Origin: Zestomicrobium sp964482405
Lineage (GTDB): Archaea; Thermoproteota; Thermoprotei_A; Sulfolobales; NBVN01
Length of the DNA stretch: 59,799 bases
Assembly (NCBI GenBank): GCA_964482405.1
Contig: CAYZXH010000003.1
Location: 1-59,799 of the forward strand
Reading direction: 5' to 3'
The position numbers and the translations under genes were made by a program. Shown here in pieces: positions 8,234-16,906 of this stretch. Under the pieces are notes generated by a model, which ran no database searches, was not told the DNA's origin, and saw only the letters and a list, made by a program, of their open reading frames with translations. How positions within the stretch are numbered: position 1 is the first letter of the stretch; each line of letters opens with the position of its first letter.

Positions 8234-8291
8234 AAAATCAGCGTCTGGTGTTTCAATCATCTATTCATAGGTAATTCCACTCATCATCTGT
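8234..8291 (-). ncRNA. Candidate C/D-box guide sRNA
   Basis: Read on the minus strand, this stretch holds a perfect C box ATGATGA (complement of 8281-8287) and a D box CTGA (complement of 8238-8241) about 40 bases apart, with a C'-like AGATGATTG and a weak D'-like CTATGA between them. The two spaces left for guides are 12-13 bases (GTGGAATTACCT and GAAACACCAGACG), the usual size. Flanks are AT-rich with a TATA-like TTTATTATTTT upstream. Archaeal C/D sRNAs direct fibrillarin/Nop5 2'-O-methylation, and both proteins are encoded in this window. I could not assign rRNA or tRNA targets. Confidence 0.5.
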
Positions 8292-8328
8292 TCTTCTCTA
8301 CGTTTACTAAAATAATAAATTCAAATAC

Positions 8329-8547
8329 CTACAGCAACTCCCTATACTTACTTACTAGCACATAAACCCTTGAGATTCTAGGGTATTCGTAACATGGGGT
8401 CTCGTACTCCTCGCCGTTAACGAGCTTAACTAATAATTTGCTCATCCTTATCTTGCCTCTCTTCTCGCAGTCCAGTATCGTGGATTCCTTAACTAACCCG
8501 TTGATCGCCAGCCCCTCAAGCTTTAATACGTCGATCGTTTCAGGCAA
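8329..8547 (-). CDS. Small hypothetical protein
   Basis: A 72-residue open frame that I do not recognise. It contains a short hydrophobic beta-rich C-terminal half (KLLVKLVNGEEYETPCYEYPRISRVYVLVSKY) and two cysteines far apart, with no metal motif. It is divergent from the next gene, with about 50 bases between starts that contain little obvious promoter. Codon use looks like that of its neighbours, so I keep it as a probable gene, but it could be spurious. Confidence 0.45.
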   Translation of the reverse strand: MPETIDVLKLEGLAINGLVKESTILDCEKRGKIRMSKLLVKLVNGEEYETPCYEYPRISRVYVLVSKYRELL

Positions 8548-8597
8548 GGGTCGACACCCAGAATATAATTACAGTGAGCTTATATGTTAGTTAGGGG

Positions 8598-10136
8598 GTG
8601 GGGTTGAGGGTACTGTTAGTGACCTCAAGAATAGCTAGGCCGATACTTGAGGAGGTGGTTAAGGACCTACGTGATCTTATTGATCTAGATGTTTTTGAGT
8701 TGAGAAGCGTTCCTATCGCTTCCTTAGCGACTACCAAGCTTATAGCTAGTGAACTAGCTACCTACGAGAAGTCGGGAAAAGCTGACTTAATAGTCATTCC
8801 CGGCTTGAGCATAGGGTCCGCGAAAGAAATCCAGAACTTGATTGGGATAAGAGCGGTCAAGGGTCCTAAGTACCTCGGCGACCTACCTGAGATGCTGAAG
8901 CAACTTCTTCAGGGGCTCGAGTTCAGCCCGGACGTTCCGGCAGACGAGGTCATGCGTGAAAAACTAACGAAGTATTATCAAACGAGGTTGAGTGAGGTCC
9001 TGCAATCTAGGAAACCCCTCTTTAAGTTGAGGAACGCCGTGTTCACGGAGACACCACCACCTCTCAACTTAATCTATGAATACCTAGTTAGCGAGTATTC
9101 CAGCGTTGAGCACCTAGAAACAAAACTTAACGAACTCAGAACCTTGAGTTATGAGGGTGTGGTAGTAGGGTGTGGTGTTGAGTGCAGGGCTCTAGACCTT
9201 GTCGGCAAGTTGTTGACTGTCAGCTCAGCACACAACATGTTGACCGGGATTGACTTAATCTACGAGAGTGTCCCTAAGGAGAAGCTTAAAGACTTGCTCG
9301 ATTTGAGCGACTTAATACTCAACATATCAACGAGTAATGTCGACTTAGTCGCTAGCTACTTAAGGACTGATCAAGCAGTCGTGGCGGTGCCTTCGAGTAA
9401 TGGGAGTGAGGACGTTATCAAAGTAGTTGAGACACTTCAAGATATGGGCTTCAATAAAATCTTAGTTGACACCATAGTTAGACCACCCACGCTAGGTTTC
9501 GTGAACAGCATAATAGAGTTGAGCAAAATAAGAAACAGGGTTAGATACCCTATCTTATTCAGTCCTGCTAACGTATACGAATTAATAGACGTTGATACCC
9601 CGGGGGTCATAGCTCTCTTAATAGATATAGGGTTCGAATTAGGTGCTTCATCCATATTAATCACTGAGTCAAGCGTTAAAGCTCGCGGCGCTCCCTTAGA
9701 AGCCTCAATCAGCAGAGAATTAATTTACAGAGCCTTCCTTAAGAAGTCACCCCCAGTTAATCAAGGGATAGACCTCCTGATAATCAAGGATAAGAAAGAC
9801 TTAAACATTCCTATACCAGTTCATGAAGGAGTCGTCGAGAGAGTTAGTGGTGAAGGCCAGCCACGCCTAGATATGAGGTATTATGTGAAAATCTATGTGG
9901 ATAAGGAAGGAAAGCAGATAGTAGTAGACGTTCATGACAGAAGCAGTAACAAAATTCTCAAAAGATACGTGGGAAGCAAAGCACTCGATTTAGGCAGAAC
10001 ACTATTGAGAGACTACGAGATAAACGTCGATCACGCCCTCTACATAGGTTACGAGTTAAGTAAAGCTGAGACAGCGTTAAGACTTGGTAAATCCTACGTT
10101 CAAGACGAAGACTTATTTAAACGCACCTATCATTAA
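8598..10136 (+). CDS. Dihydropteroate synthase-related protein
   Basis: A 512-residue protein of the archaeal family annotated as dihydropteroate synthase-related (TIGR00284 type). An N-terminal domain of about 150 residues (LLVTSRIARPILEEVV; LIVIPGLSIGSAKEIQNLIG) precedes a TIM-barrel-like pterin-binding region with LILNISTSNVDLVA, ILVDTIVRPPTLGF and ITESSVKARGAPLEA. The family's reaction is not established, though a role in archaeal pterin or methanopterin-like cofactor chemistry is often suggested. The start is GTG at 8598 following GGGGG; a TTG two codons later is also possible. Confidence 0.72.
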   Translation: MGLRVLLVTSRIARPILEEVVKDLRDLIDLDVFELRSVPIASLATTKLIASELATYEKSGKADLIVIPGLSIGSAKEIQNLIGIRAVKGPKYLGDLPEMLKQLLQGLEFSPDVPADEVMREKLTKYYQTRLSEVLQSRKPLFKLRNAVFTETPPPLNLIYEYLVSEYSSVEHLETKLNELRTLSYEGVVVGCGVECRALDLVGKLLTVSSAHNMLTGIDLIYESVPKEKLKDLLDLSDLILNISTSNVDLVASYLRTDQAVVAVPSSNGSEDVIKVVETLQDMGFNKILVDTIVRPPTLGFVNSIIELSKIRNRVRYPILFSPANVYELIDVDTPGVIALLIDIGFELGASSILITESSVKARGAPLEASISRELIYRAFLKKSPPVNQGIDLLIIKDKKDLNIPIPVHEGVVERVSGEGQPRLDMRYYVKIYVDKEGKQIVVDVHDRSSNKILKRYVGSKALDLGRTLLRDYEINVDHALYIGYELSKAETALRLGKSYVQDEDLFKRTYH

Positions 10137-10259
10137 CCACGCGTAATTATCCCTCACGTCTTCAGGAGGGCCCTAACCGTACACTTCTTGACCACGAGAA
10201 CGAGGTTTAGGGGGTTCTTCTTTTTAAAGCGATATTCTAAGTTATTCTTGGTGTGTAAA

Positions 10260-10475
10260 ATGGTTGTACGAAGAAGAACCGTTACGGCGAAGAAAATAAC
10301 CGGTAAGAAGACTGTGAAGGATAAGGTCTACCAGTACGAGTATTACACACTCCCGCTGAATCTGTACCTCCCTAAGAGCATGGTAGAGAAGTGGGGTACA
10401 GAATTCATTATTGAGAGAGATGAGGAGAAGGGCAGAATAACGATCTACTCCGTTAGAAGCGTTGAGGGTAAGTAA
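10260..10475 (+). CDS. Small basic protein with AbrB-like C-terminal half
   Basis: The ATG at 10260 gives a 71-residue protein with a very basic N-terminus (MVVRRRTVTAKKITGKKTVKD) and a beta-rich end, LPLNLYLPKSMVEKWG followed by FIIERDEEKGRITIYSV. That second half resembles a swapped-hairpin (SpoVT/AbrB) DNA-binding unit, where LPK is typical, but the match is loose. A TATA-like TTTTTAAAG lies about 35 bases upstream, supporting this start over a longer frame beginning near 10188. The function is unknown; nucleic-acid binding is inference from charge. Confidence 0.6.
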   Translation: MVVRRRTVTAKKITGKKTVKDKVYQYEYYTLPLNLYLPKSMVEKWGTEFIIERDEEKGRITIYSVRSVEGK

Positions 10476-10851
10476 AGGGATTATCTTGAGGTTTTTATGT
10501 GTAGAAGAAAACGCGGACAATACTTTGAAGATTTCTTTTACGGAAGAATGCTTTAGAGAAGCTGTTAAGTCTCTACTCATGATCATACCCCTAGGTAAGG
10601 TCACTAGCTATTCAATGATAGCTAAGATCTTAGGAGCTTATCCCAGGAGTGTTGCTAGGGTCCTGAAAAGCAATAAGGAACCCATAATAATCCCTTGCCA
10701 TAGGGTAGTTCACGAGAGCGGGAAACTCGGTAGCTACACATTCAAGGGTAAACCACAACCGGACCTGAAGAAAAAACTCTTGATTTTAGAAGGCGTTGGG
10801 ATAGCTGACGATAAAGTGCTTAGGGAGTCTTTCATGAAGGACTTGCCGTGA
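10462..10851 (+). CDS. ogt: Methylated-DNA--protein-cysteine methyltransferase, short form
   Basis: This repair protein removes O6-alkyl groups from guanine by irreversible transfer to a cysteine. The active-site motif IPCHRVV (Cys79) is intact, preceded by the helix-turn-helix DNA-binding segment IPLGKVTSYSMIAKILG and the arginine-finger region PRSVARVLKSN. At about 129 residues it has the C-terminal catalytic domain but little or none of the N-terminal domain found in Sulfolobus Ogt (about 150 residues). The start is unclear: a TTG at 10462 overlaps the upstream gene, and a TTG at 10486 is also in frame. Confidence 0.88.
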   Translation: MRVSKGIILRFLCVEENADNTLKISFTEECFREAVKSLLMIIPLGKVTSYSMIAKILGAYPRSVARVLKSNKEPIIIPCHRVVHESGKLGSYTFKGKPQPDLKKKLLILEGVGIADDKVLRESFMKDLP

Positions 10852-10897
10852 CGGAACCAGTTAGTTTGACAGTCTCAGGAAACGATCTCTAACGTGT

Positions 10898-11230
10898 TTA
10901 GAACGGGGTCTCAACCCCCCTACTATTTAAAACCGATGATATGGTCCACTTTAAAGCCTCATAATCTTTCTTCTCATTACCGAAGATGCCGTCTTGCCTA
11001 ACGACCTCCACACCCTTGAAAAAGAGGGATATAGTTACCGTATCGTTTTTCAGCTCCTCAGATAAGAACATGACCGTCGTCACTAAGCCTCTAGATTTCT
11101 CCTCTATCCTTCTCAGAGTCTTTTGTAAGACTCGAGCTTCGGGAACTCCTGTTCTAGAAATCACTACTAAGACCACGTCACGCCCGTAAACTACCTCCAT
11201 CAACTCCCTCAGATCGCTTACTACCCTCAT
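10898..11230 (-). CDS. Hypothetical protein, possibly thioredoxin-like fold without cysteines
   Basis: A 110-residue protein I do not recognise by name. The alternation of a VVLVVISR strand, a long helix (ARVLQKTLRRIEEKSRG), a VTTVMFLSE strand and the pair ISLFFKGVEVVRQDGIFG resembles a thioredoxin fold, with the cis-proline strand and last hairpin in place, but there is no CxxC motif. It overlaps the upstream zinc-ribbon gene by 53 bases, which is unusual and suggests that one of the two boundaries is wrong or that they are translationally coupled. Confidence 0.5.
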   Translation of the reverse strand: MRVVSDLRELMEVVYGRDVVLVVISRTGVPEARVLQKTLRRIEEKSRGLVTTVMFLSEELKNDTVTISLFFKGVEVVRQDGIFGNEKKDYEALKWTISSVLNSRGVETPF

Positions 11231-12077
11231 TACCTACAGTCCTGCACCTACTGTTGTAAGCTTCCCTAATTATTTTCTTCTCTTCGGGAGTTAAATACAC
11301 TTCTATATCTACTGGGGTCTTAAGCTCCGTTGGCTTTCTAATCCCCATACTATTTAGCAAGACTAAATCGTAGTTGAGTAATTCTCTTAACTCGCTACAG
11401 GGTAGCTCGCTAGCAAGTCTCTTAAGACCTTCCCCAAAGTTTACGTGTTTTCTGAGCTGTGACTCACTCACGGAAGCCCCACACACCAAGCACGTGAGGT
11501 CCGGCATTAACGAGTTGAAGCCGCATCTAGGGCACGTGATCGGGGGGATCTTATACCTCCTGTTAACCCATGCGTTAAACCACTTTATCCTGAGTACTTC
11601 TATGAGGTCTGTTCGCTTCTCCCGCACTACCTGCTCGTAGATCCTAGGAGCTACTAAGAGGACAGAGTCCTTAACGCTCGCTACTATGAAGTCGAGGAGG
11701 TTTGGCGTTAAAGACTCGAACGTCTGGACTATCCTATTAGCTATCAACTCGTTTATGGTTTCTTTATGCCTGTTATATCTCTTAACTACCGTCTCAACAT
11801 CCGTGCGAGTGGTTGGGGAGCCGTAGAGCTGAGTTAGTATGTCGTGAAGTAGCTCCACGTACTGAGCATCACTTAACCCAAGTATTGAGAGACCTGATAA
11901 GTTAACGAAGTCCCCTATGTTCTCGTTAATCCATTCATCAATATCTACTTCCTTACGACTTGCTTTCCTCTCTTTAACTGTTTTCTGTTCAACTTCTTTC
12001 TTAGGAGGCTTTCCCCTCCCAGCCTTAGTCTTCTTCCCAACACTTTTTCTCTTAGATTCTTTATCTTTCTTAACCAA
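11178..12077 (-). CDS. Conserved crenarchaeal-type protein with basic N-terminus and zinc ribbon
   Basis: A 299-residue protein with a Lys/Arg-rich disordered N-terminus of about 45 residues, an all-helical middle and a zinc ribbon near residue 185 (CPRCGFNSLMPDLTCLVCG). After it come another helical segment and YLTPEEKKIIREAY. I do not recognise a named family. The basic tail and zinc ribbon suggest nucleic acid or ribosome contact. It is followed by the thioredoxin-like gene and preceded 15 bases upstream by the GTPase gene, so the group GTPase-zinc protein-small protein probably forms one transcript. The last 25 residues look low in conservation and overlap the next gene. Confidence 0.6.
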   Translation of the reverse strand: MVKKDKESKRKSVGKKTKAGRGKPPKKEVEQKTVKERKASRKEVDIDEWINENIGDFVNLSGLSILGLSDAQYVELLHDILTQLYGSPTTRTDVETVVKRYNRHKETINELIANRIVQTFESLTPNLLDFIVASVKDSVLLVAPRIYEQVVREKRTDLIEVLRIKWFNAWVNRRYKIPPITCPRCGFNSLMPDLTCLVCGASVSESQLRKHVNFGEGLKRLASELPCSELRELLNYDLVLLNSMGIRKPTELKTPVDIEVYLTPEEKKIIREAYNSRCRTVGNEGSKRSEGVDGGSLRA

Positions 12078-12092
12078 TCACCTCAACCCCGC

Positions 12093-13289
12093 TTAAATAC
12101 CCTTGATAGTCGTTCTTATCTCGATTATGTCTTTATCCATTAATTTATGTGAGAGACCCACCTTCTCGCCCGGATACTTCGCTGAGGGCCCCCAAATCCT
12201 GGCGTACTTAAAGAACTTCAGAAACTCCTCACGTATTTCTTTAATAGCGTCCTCAACCGTGGAGCCCTCCTTAAGAATCAGAGGCTTAGGTGAGTGTGTG
12301 TCTGTGTTAGGTTCCTTCGTGTAAACCCTTATTAAGTTAAGCATTTTGAAGACTAGTCGAGGAACGCTCTCAAAACCTCTCATGTGTGTTGCGGAGACGG
12401 GCAAGACCTCAACACCTGGTATTAAGTTCTTTAAAGCTTCTGTCAAGGAACTCAGCTGGTTTTCCGCGATCAGGTCTACCTTATTCAACAGTATTAGTGA
12501 GGGCTTGTAAGTAACCCTCTCGAAGATAGCTCTCTCGACCTCGTCTAGAGATACCTCGCCGATGATCCTCACCTCAGAGTTGTAGAGACGGTAACTCTCA
12601 AGGAGTTTTCTTACGTCCTCAGCCGTACACCCGATTAACTTACCGTTTACCACTACCCTAACTCCCTGTTGGCTCCTCCCCCTGATTATCTGTACCTGAC
12701 CCCTAGGTCTTACCAAGTAGATGCCGGAGTCTGTTAATTCCTTCACCATGATCTCTAACTGCCTCACGGGATTGTTTGAAGCGTCTAGGACTATCAAGAG
12801 TCCATCAGCGTTCCTAGCTAGACCTAGCAACCTAGTCCCCCACCATACAGCGCCTTTCGAAACTCCCTCAACGAACGCGGGGGTATCTATCAACTGTATC
12901 TGGATATCCTCGAACATCATCATTCCAGGCACGGGCATTTTAGTGGTGAACGGTACTTGACCTACCACAGGTTTTGCGTTGGTCAACGCTCTGAGCACGG
13001 AGCTCTTCCCAGAGGACGGGAAACCTAGGATGACTACTTGCGCGGCGCCCTCCTTCTCTATGAAGAACGTGGGACCTCCACTACCCCCTCTCCTAGACCT
13101 CCTCTCTTCAAGCTCTTTCCTAAGCTCCGAGAGCTTCCTCCTAACCCAAGCAACGAGGTTCTCAGTACCTTTATGTTTGGGGATGGCTGACAAAAACTCT
13201 TCTAAAGCCTGTATTTTCTCTTCAGTAGTCTTAGCCTCTAAATACTTCACCCACTTAGCCTTAGCTTCAGCAGGTAGGTTGGTCGGCAC
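12093..13289 (-). CDS. DRG/Obg-family GTPase with TGS domain
   Basis: A 398-residue translational-type GTPase of the DRG branch. G1 is GFPSSGKSS (residues 89-97), G3 is in IQLIDTPAF and G4 is LNKVDL. The N-terminal 75 residues are a helical region with a basic stretch (RRSRRGGSGG), as in DRG proteins, and the C-terminus is a TGS domain (YTKEPNT..KPLILKEGSTVEDAIKEI). An insert of around 80 residues between G3 and G4 carries basic strands. DRG proteins bind ribosomes in eukaryotes; the archaeal role is less clear. It begins 40 bases before the RNase HII gene ends, in the same direction. Confidence 0.9.
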   Translation of the reverse strand: MPTNLPAEAKAKWVKYLEAKTTEEKIQALEEFLSAIPKHKGTENLVAWVRRKLSELRKELEERRSRRGGSGGPTFFIEKEGAAQVVILGFPSSGKSSVLRALTNAKPVVGQVPFTTKMPVPGMMMFEDIQIQLIDTPAFVEGVSKGAVWWGTRLLGLARNADGLLIVLDASNNPVRQLEIMVKELTDSGIYLVRPRGQVQIIRGRSQQGVRVVVNGKLIGCTAEDVRKLLESYRLYNSEVRIIGEVSLDEVERAIFERVTYKPSLILLNKVDLIAENQLSSLTEALKNLIPGVEVLPVSATHMRGFESVPRLVFKMLNLIRVYTKEPNTDTHSPKPLILKEGSTVEDAIKEIREEFLKFFKYARIWGPSAKYPGEKVGLSHKLMDKDIIEIRTTIKGI

Positions 13290-13328
13290 TCTCTCTCCTA
13301 TTAAAAATTAGGTTAGCCCTCTTTAAGT

Positions 13329-14012
13329 CTACGAATCATTGTCGAGCCCTCTCCCCAACCACCTAAGCAATCCCTGATCATTCTTGACACTCCCTAAACC
13401 TAGTTTCTTAAGCGTTGACCAGGTCTTACGTATTATGGGGGTTTCTTCAGGGACGTGCTCAGCTAGCCACTTAATAGTCCTCGGGTCTGAAGGGTACCCG
13501 CTACCGAAATCACCGTAGATAGAGTGCAGGAACCCCACATGCGTATCCCTGAGAAACTTAGCGATTATGGAAGCCGCCGCTACTACAGGGTACCTGACGT
13601 CAGCTTTGTGCTCGTAAATGAGTTTAATATTGGTTGGGATGTTCGCCACCAGGACCCTCTCGTGTTTAAGGGATGAGAGAGCGTCTACGTAAACTTCAGA
13701 TACCTTGATTCCCAGACTCAAGACAGTCTTAACCAACGAAACGACTGCCTCAACAAACAAATTATTCAAGTTATTCGCGTCTATCGTTGCCGGTCTGTAC
13801 CTCCTAACAATCACTACCTCAGCTACCTCAATGATTTTAGGGAATAAAGCAGCTCTGGCACGTGGTGTAAGACTCTTACTATCCCTAACCCCTAAGTCTT
13901 TAAGGCGCTGTGTAAGTTCCTCTCTAACCCCGACGCAAGCAACGAACATATCCCCTATTACAGGCCCTCTCCCAGCCTCATCTATCCCTAAGGACACGGA
14001 ACCCTTAGACAT
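13329..14012 (-). CDS. rnhB: Ribonuclease HII
   Basis: RNase HII cleaves RNA in RNA-DNA hybrids and removes misincorporated ribonucleotides and Okazaki primers. The signature LGIDEAGRGPVIG carries the acidic pair Asp11-Glu12; the third carboxylate is in EVYVDAL and the fourth in HKADVRYPVVAAASIIAK. SGYPSDPRTIKWL is the typical C-terminal motif. At 227 residues it has normal archaeal length. The ATG at 14012 is preferred to a TTG at 14018. It ends 40 bases before the GTPase gene and starts ten bases after the DUF354 gene stops, all on the minus strand. Confidence 0.95.
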   Translation of the reverse strand: MSKGSVSLGIDEAGRGPVIGDMFVACVGVREELTQRLKDLGVRDSKSLTPRARAALFPKIIEVAEVVIVRRYRPATIDANNLNNLFVEAVVSLVKTVLSLGIKVSEVYVDALSSLKHERVLVANIPTNIKLIYEHKADVRYPVVAAASIIAKFLRDTHVGFLHSIYGDFGSGYPSDPRTIKWLAEHVPEETPIIRKTWSTLKKLGLGSVKNDQGLLRWLGRGLDNDS

Positions 14013-14021
14013 AAACAAACT

Positions 14022-15083
14022 TCAAACCCCTCCCTCCAAGACCTTAACAACAACCCCTATAAGATCCTCGAAGTCTTTCTTAATCCTTTCCAGAACGCCT
14101 CTTACGTCCTTCCCTCTAGGCTCTACCTCACTAATTAAGGCCAGCACCTCCTCAGTTGTTGAGACCTTAAATAGTGGGTATCCCCTAGCTTTAACACATT
14201 CGTTGACGTGTATTAAGCCTGGATAGTAAGTGATACCGACCGTGTTGAGGAGCGCGGCTTCCCTAGCCAGAGTTGAGCCGCCGCTAACTACCGCCCTAGC
14301 GTAAAAAGCTAAGCTGACCCCGTCGTAGGAACCCTCAATAACGATCACTTTACTCCTCAACGTCTGAGGTAATTCATCAATTAATTTTTTATGTTCGGGG
14401 TATCTGGGAAGGAAAACAATCTTTAGATCGTTGCTTAAGACGTGATATATTAATTCCCTGAGATCGAAGCTTAACTCAACACCCTTATAGTAGGTTGCGT
14501 GACGCTCGTGCGGCCTGAGAACTAAGTACTTGTAGGGTTCAAGACCTAAACCCTCCACATAGCTTAAGTCTGGCTCACTCCTAAGTAGCCAGGAAACCTC
14601 GTCAACCCCGCCGTACCTCACTAGTCTAGAACCCCAAAACATGTACTTCCTAATGTCTTCCTCAGGTATGCAGTCAGAGACTATCACTACGTCCGCTAGG
14701 GGTAGGGAAAGCCTACTGGGTACTTGAGCGTGAGGCGAGTCTGTTATAGCCACGTACTTAATCCCGACACCGAAAGCCAGCCTGGCGGCGGGTGGGTTGG
14801 GGTAAGCCACGAGTACGTCTGGCCTAAACCTCTCAACATGTACTGCTAGACCAAACATCCTGTCAGCGTCTCCCAACACCTTATCGTACGGGTTGCCTAT
14901 GACGTACCTCCCGATAACCACAGGTTCCACTCCAAACCTCCTCAGAGCCCCTACAGTGTACTCGTAGTCTCTGCAAGTGACTAAGACCTCATAACCTCTC
15001 CCACGCAACTCCCTAGATAATAAACCAAAAAGAGTTGCTTGCTTAGAAGTCAACACGTCAACCCATACCCTGAAATCCACCAC
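14022..15083 (-). CDS. DUF354 family, glycosyltransferase-fold protein
   Basis: A 353-residue protein of the DUF354 family, which resembles the GT-B fold of UDP-N-acetylglucosamine 2-epimerase and MurG. Recognised parts are the N-terminal WVDVLTSKQATLFGLL, the AITDSPHAQVPSRLSLPLADV segment, the LRPHERHATYYKG motif and the nucleotide-site-like AFYARAVVSGGSTLAREAALL near the C-terminus. Substrate is unknown. It is divergently arranged with the phosphosugar mutase gene, only 70 bases between them, which fits a role in sugar nucleotide metabolism but does not prove it. Start is GTG. Confidence 0.75.
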   Translation of the reverse strand: MVDFRVWVDVLTSKQATLFGLLSRELRGRGYEVLVTCRDYEYTVGALRRFGVEPVVIGRYVIGNPYDKVLGDADRMFGLAVHVERFRPDVLVAYPNPPAARLAFGVGIKYVAITDSPHAQVPSRLSLPLADVVIVSDCIPEEDIRKYMFWGSRLVRYGGVDEVSWLLRSEPDLSYVEGLGLEPYKYLVLRPHERHATYYKGVELSFDLRELIYHVLSNDLKIVFLPRYPEHKKLIDELPQTLRSKVIVIEGSYDGVSLAFYARAVVSGGSTLAREAALLNTVGITYYPGLIHVNECVKARGYPLFKVSTTEEVLALISEVEPRGKDVRGVLERIKKDFEDLIGVVVKVLEGGV

Positions 15084-15153
15084 CCCAACAAATATCGGGG
15101 ACTGAAAATTAATTAATTGAGGTAGTCAATTAATTAACGTGGTGTAATCAAGA

Positions 15154-16515
15154 GTGAGACTCTTCGGTACTGATGGTGTTAGAGGGGTTGTTAATGAAGA
15201 CCTAAAACCGGAATTCGTTGTCAGACTCGCACTAGCCATAGCGTCATACTTCGGTAGCGGATCCTCCATATTGGTTGGGAGGGACGCGAGAGCTGGTAGT
15301 GAGTTAATTCAGGATATCGTAATGGGTGTTTTAGCGTCCTCAGGACTAAGGGTTTACGACGCCGGCCTCACACCGACTCCTGCGCTACAGTACAACGTCA
15401 AGGAGAGAGGTTTTGACGGGGGTGTGATGGTGACTGCGTCGCATAACCCGCCGCAGTACAGTGGTGTAAAGGTAGTGTTGTCTGACGGCATCGAAGCCCC
15501 TAGAGAGGTTGAGGAGGAGATTGAAAAGATATTCCTTGAGGAGAGCTTTAGGAGGGTTTCTTGGAGGGAGTTAAGGCACAGGAAGACCTTAATTGATGAC
15601 GTTAATGAGTTCTACGTTGACGGGATAATTAAGCTCGTTGATACTAGTAAGCTGAAGAAAGTCTTCAGAGTAGTTGTTGATCCCGCGAATAACGTGGGCG
15701 CGCTCACAACCCCAAAACTGCTTAGAGCGCTCGGCGTGCGCGTGTTGACCGTTAACGGCGACCTAACCCACCAGCCTTACAGAGAGCCTGAACCTACTCA
15801 GGAAAACCTAGAATACTTAAGTAGCATAGTACGCGACGTGAAAGCGGATTTCGCCGTAGCACATGACGGGGACGCTGACAGAGCTATCTTCATAGACGAT
15901 CTAGGTCGTTATATGCCGGGCGATAGATCCGCCACTCTCTTATGTAAGCACATAATAACCAACAGGAGAGATAATTTGCCGCGCCGTGTAGTTACGGCCG
16001 TCTCGTCATCAACCATAGTAGAGGACCTGCTTCGTGAATACGGTGTGGAGGTCGTGTGGGTTAGGGTGGGCAGCATAGTGATTGCTAGGACTATGAAGAG
16101 TTTAGGGGCTATGGCGGGTTTTGAGGAAAACGGGGGTTTCATGTACGCACCGCACCAGATGGTACGGGACGGCGCAATGACTACCGCGTTGATGCTGGAG
16201 TTGCTAGGTAGTGAAGGCGTTTCCCTTAGCGAGTTATATGATAAGCTACCTAAGAGGTATTTAATCAAGACTAAGGTGCCTTTGAAGGACAAGAGCTTGG
16301 TTAGCGACGTAATAGACAAGATCTTACTTAGTTATGGTGGATATAGGAACATAACCATAGATGGCGTGAAGGTAATAGGACCTGATTTCTGGTTCTTGGT
16401 AAGGCCTTCCGGAACAGAACCTTTAATAAGGATTTTCGTGGAAGCAGTTAGTGAGGACAGAGCTAACGAAATTCTTAAAGACTTGCTGAGAATTACTAGT
16501 GAGGTATTGAAATGA
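15154..16515 (+). CDS. glmM: Phosphoglucosamine mutase / phosphomannomutase family
   Basis: A 453-residue alpha-D-phosphohexomutase. The phosphoserine loop is VTASHNPPQYSG (Ser96), the metal site is DGDADRA, the sugar-recognition loop is FEENGGFMYA, and the phosphate-binding loop is RPSGTEPLIRIFVEA. FGTDGVRG at the N-terminus is the GlmM-like signature, so glucosamine-1-phosphate formation for UDP-GlcNAc is the likeliest reaction, but archaeal members often also act on mannose and glucose phosphates. The GTG start lies just after a GGTG site. The last codons overlap the Trm112-like gene (ATGA), indicating translational coupling. Confidence 0.92.
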   Translation: MRLFGTDGVRGVVNEDLKPEFVVRLALAIASYFGSGSSILVGRDARAGSELIQDIVMGVLASSGLRVYDAGLTPTPALQYNVKERGFDGGVMVTASHNPPQYSGVKVVLSDGIEAPREVEEEIEKIFLEESFRRVSWRELRHRKTLIDDVNEFYVDGIIKLVDTSKLKKVFRVVVDPANNVGALTTPKLLRALGVRVLTVNGDLTHQPYREPEPTQENLEYLSSIVRDVKADFAVAHDGDADRAIFIDDLGRYMPGDRSATLLCKHIITNRRDNLPRRVVTAVSSSTIVEDLLREYGVEVVWVRVGSIVIARTMKSLGAMAGFEENGGFMYAPHQMVRDGAMTTALMLELLGSEGVSLSELYDKLPKRYLIKTKVPLKDKSLVSDVIDKILLSYGGYRNITIDGVKVIGPDFWFLVRPSGTEPLIRIFVEAVSEDRANEILKDLLRITSEVLK

Positions 16516-16895
16516 GGTACCCGTTACTAAACCTGCTCGCATGCCCGATGTGCAAGAATTTCCCCTTAAGATTATACGTGATAGAGAAGAAGGTGTCGGA
16601 GAGGGATTACGCGGTTACCAAACCATTCTGTGACTACTATTGCGGTAGGTACGAGAAATCAGTTAGCTCCCTAGATGTTAATAAACTAGAGTGTGAGTTA
16701 TGCGTTAAGGAAGACGTCTTGAGCGGGGTTCTATTATGCGAGAGATGCGGTCGGTGGTACCCAATAATAAACGGGATCCCCTTCATGTACCCAGATAGTA
16801 GGAGACTACACCCAAAGGTCAAGTCTAGGGAGGAAGAATTCCTTAAAAAATACAGGGATCTACTCCCTAGCGACGTTCGCGAGAAAATCAAGTAG
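16512..16895 (+). CDS. Trm112-like zinc-ribbon protein
   Basis: A 127-residue Trm112 family protein: LLACPMCKNFPLRL at the N-terminus and a second cysteine pair in LLCERCGRWYPIINGIPFMYP. Trm112 stabilises several methyltransferases acting on tRNA, rRNA and release factor, and archaeal homologues do the same for multiple partners. Between the cysteine pairs is an insert of about 60 residues with four more cysteines (FCDYYCG and LECELC), longer than in the minimal family, perhaps a second metal site. It is coupled to the phosphosugar mutase by a 4-base overlap. Confidence 0.8.
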   Translation: MRYPLLNLLACPMCKNFPLRLYVIEKKVSERDYAVTKPFCDYYCGRYEKSVSSLDVNKLECELCVKEDVLSGVLLCERCGRWYPIINGIPFMYPDSRRLHPKVKSREEEFLKKYRDLLPSDVREKIK

Positions 16896-16906
16896 TCTTA
16901 AGTATC

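Noticed and set aside
10242..10604. Gene on the minus strand across the AbrB-like and MGMT genes
   Set aside because: It overlaps two genes with clear protein features and shows none itself.
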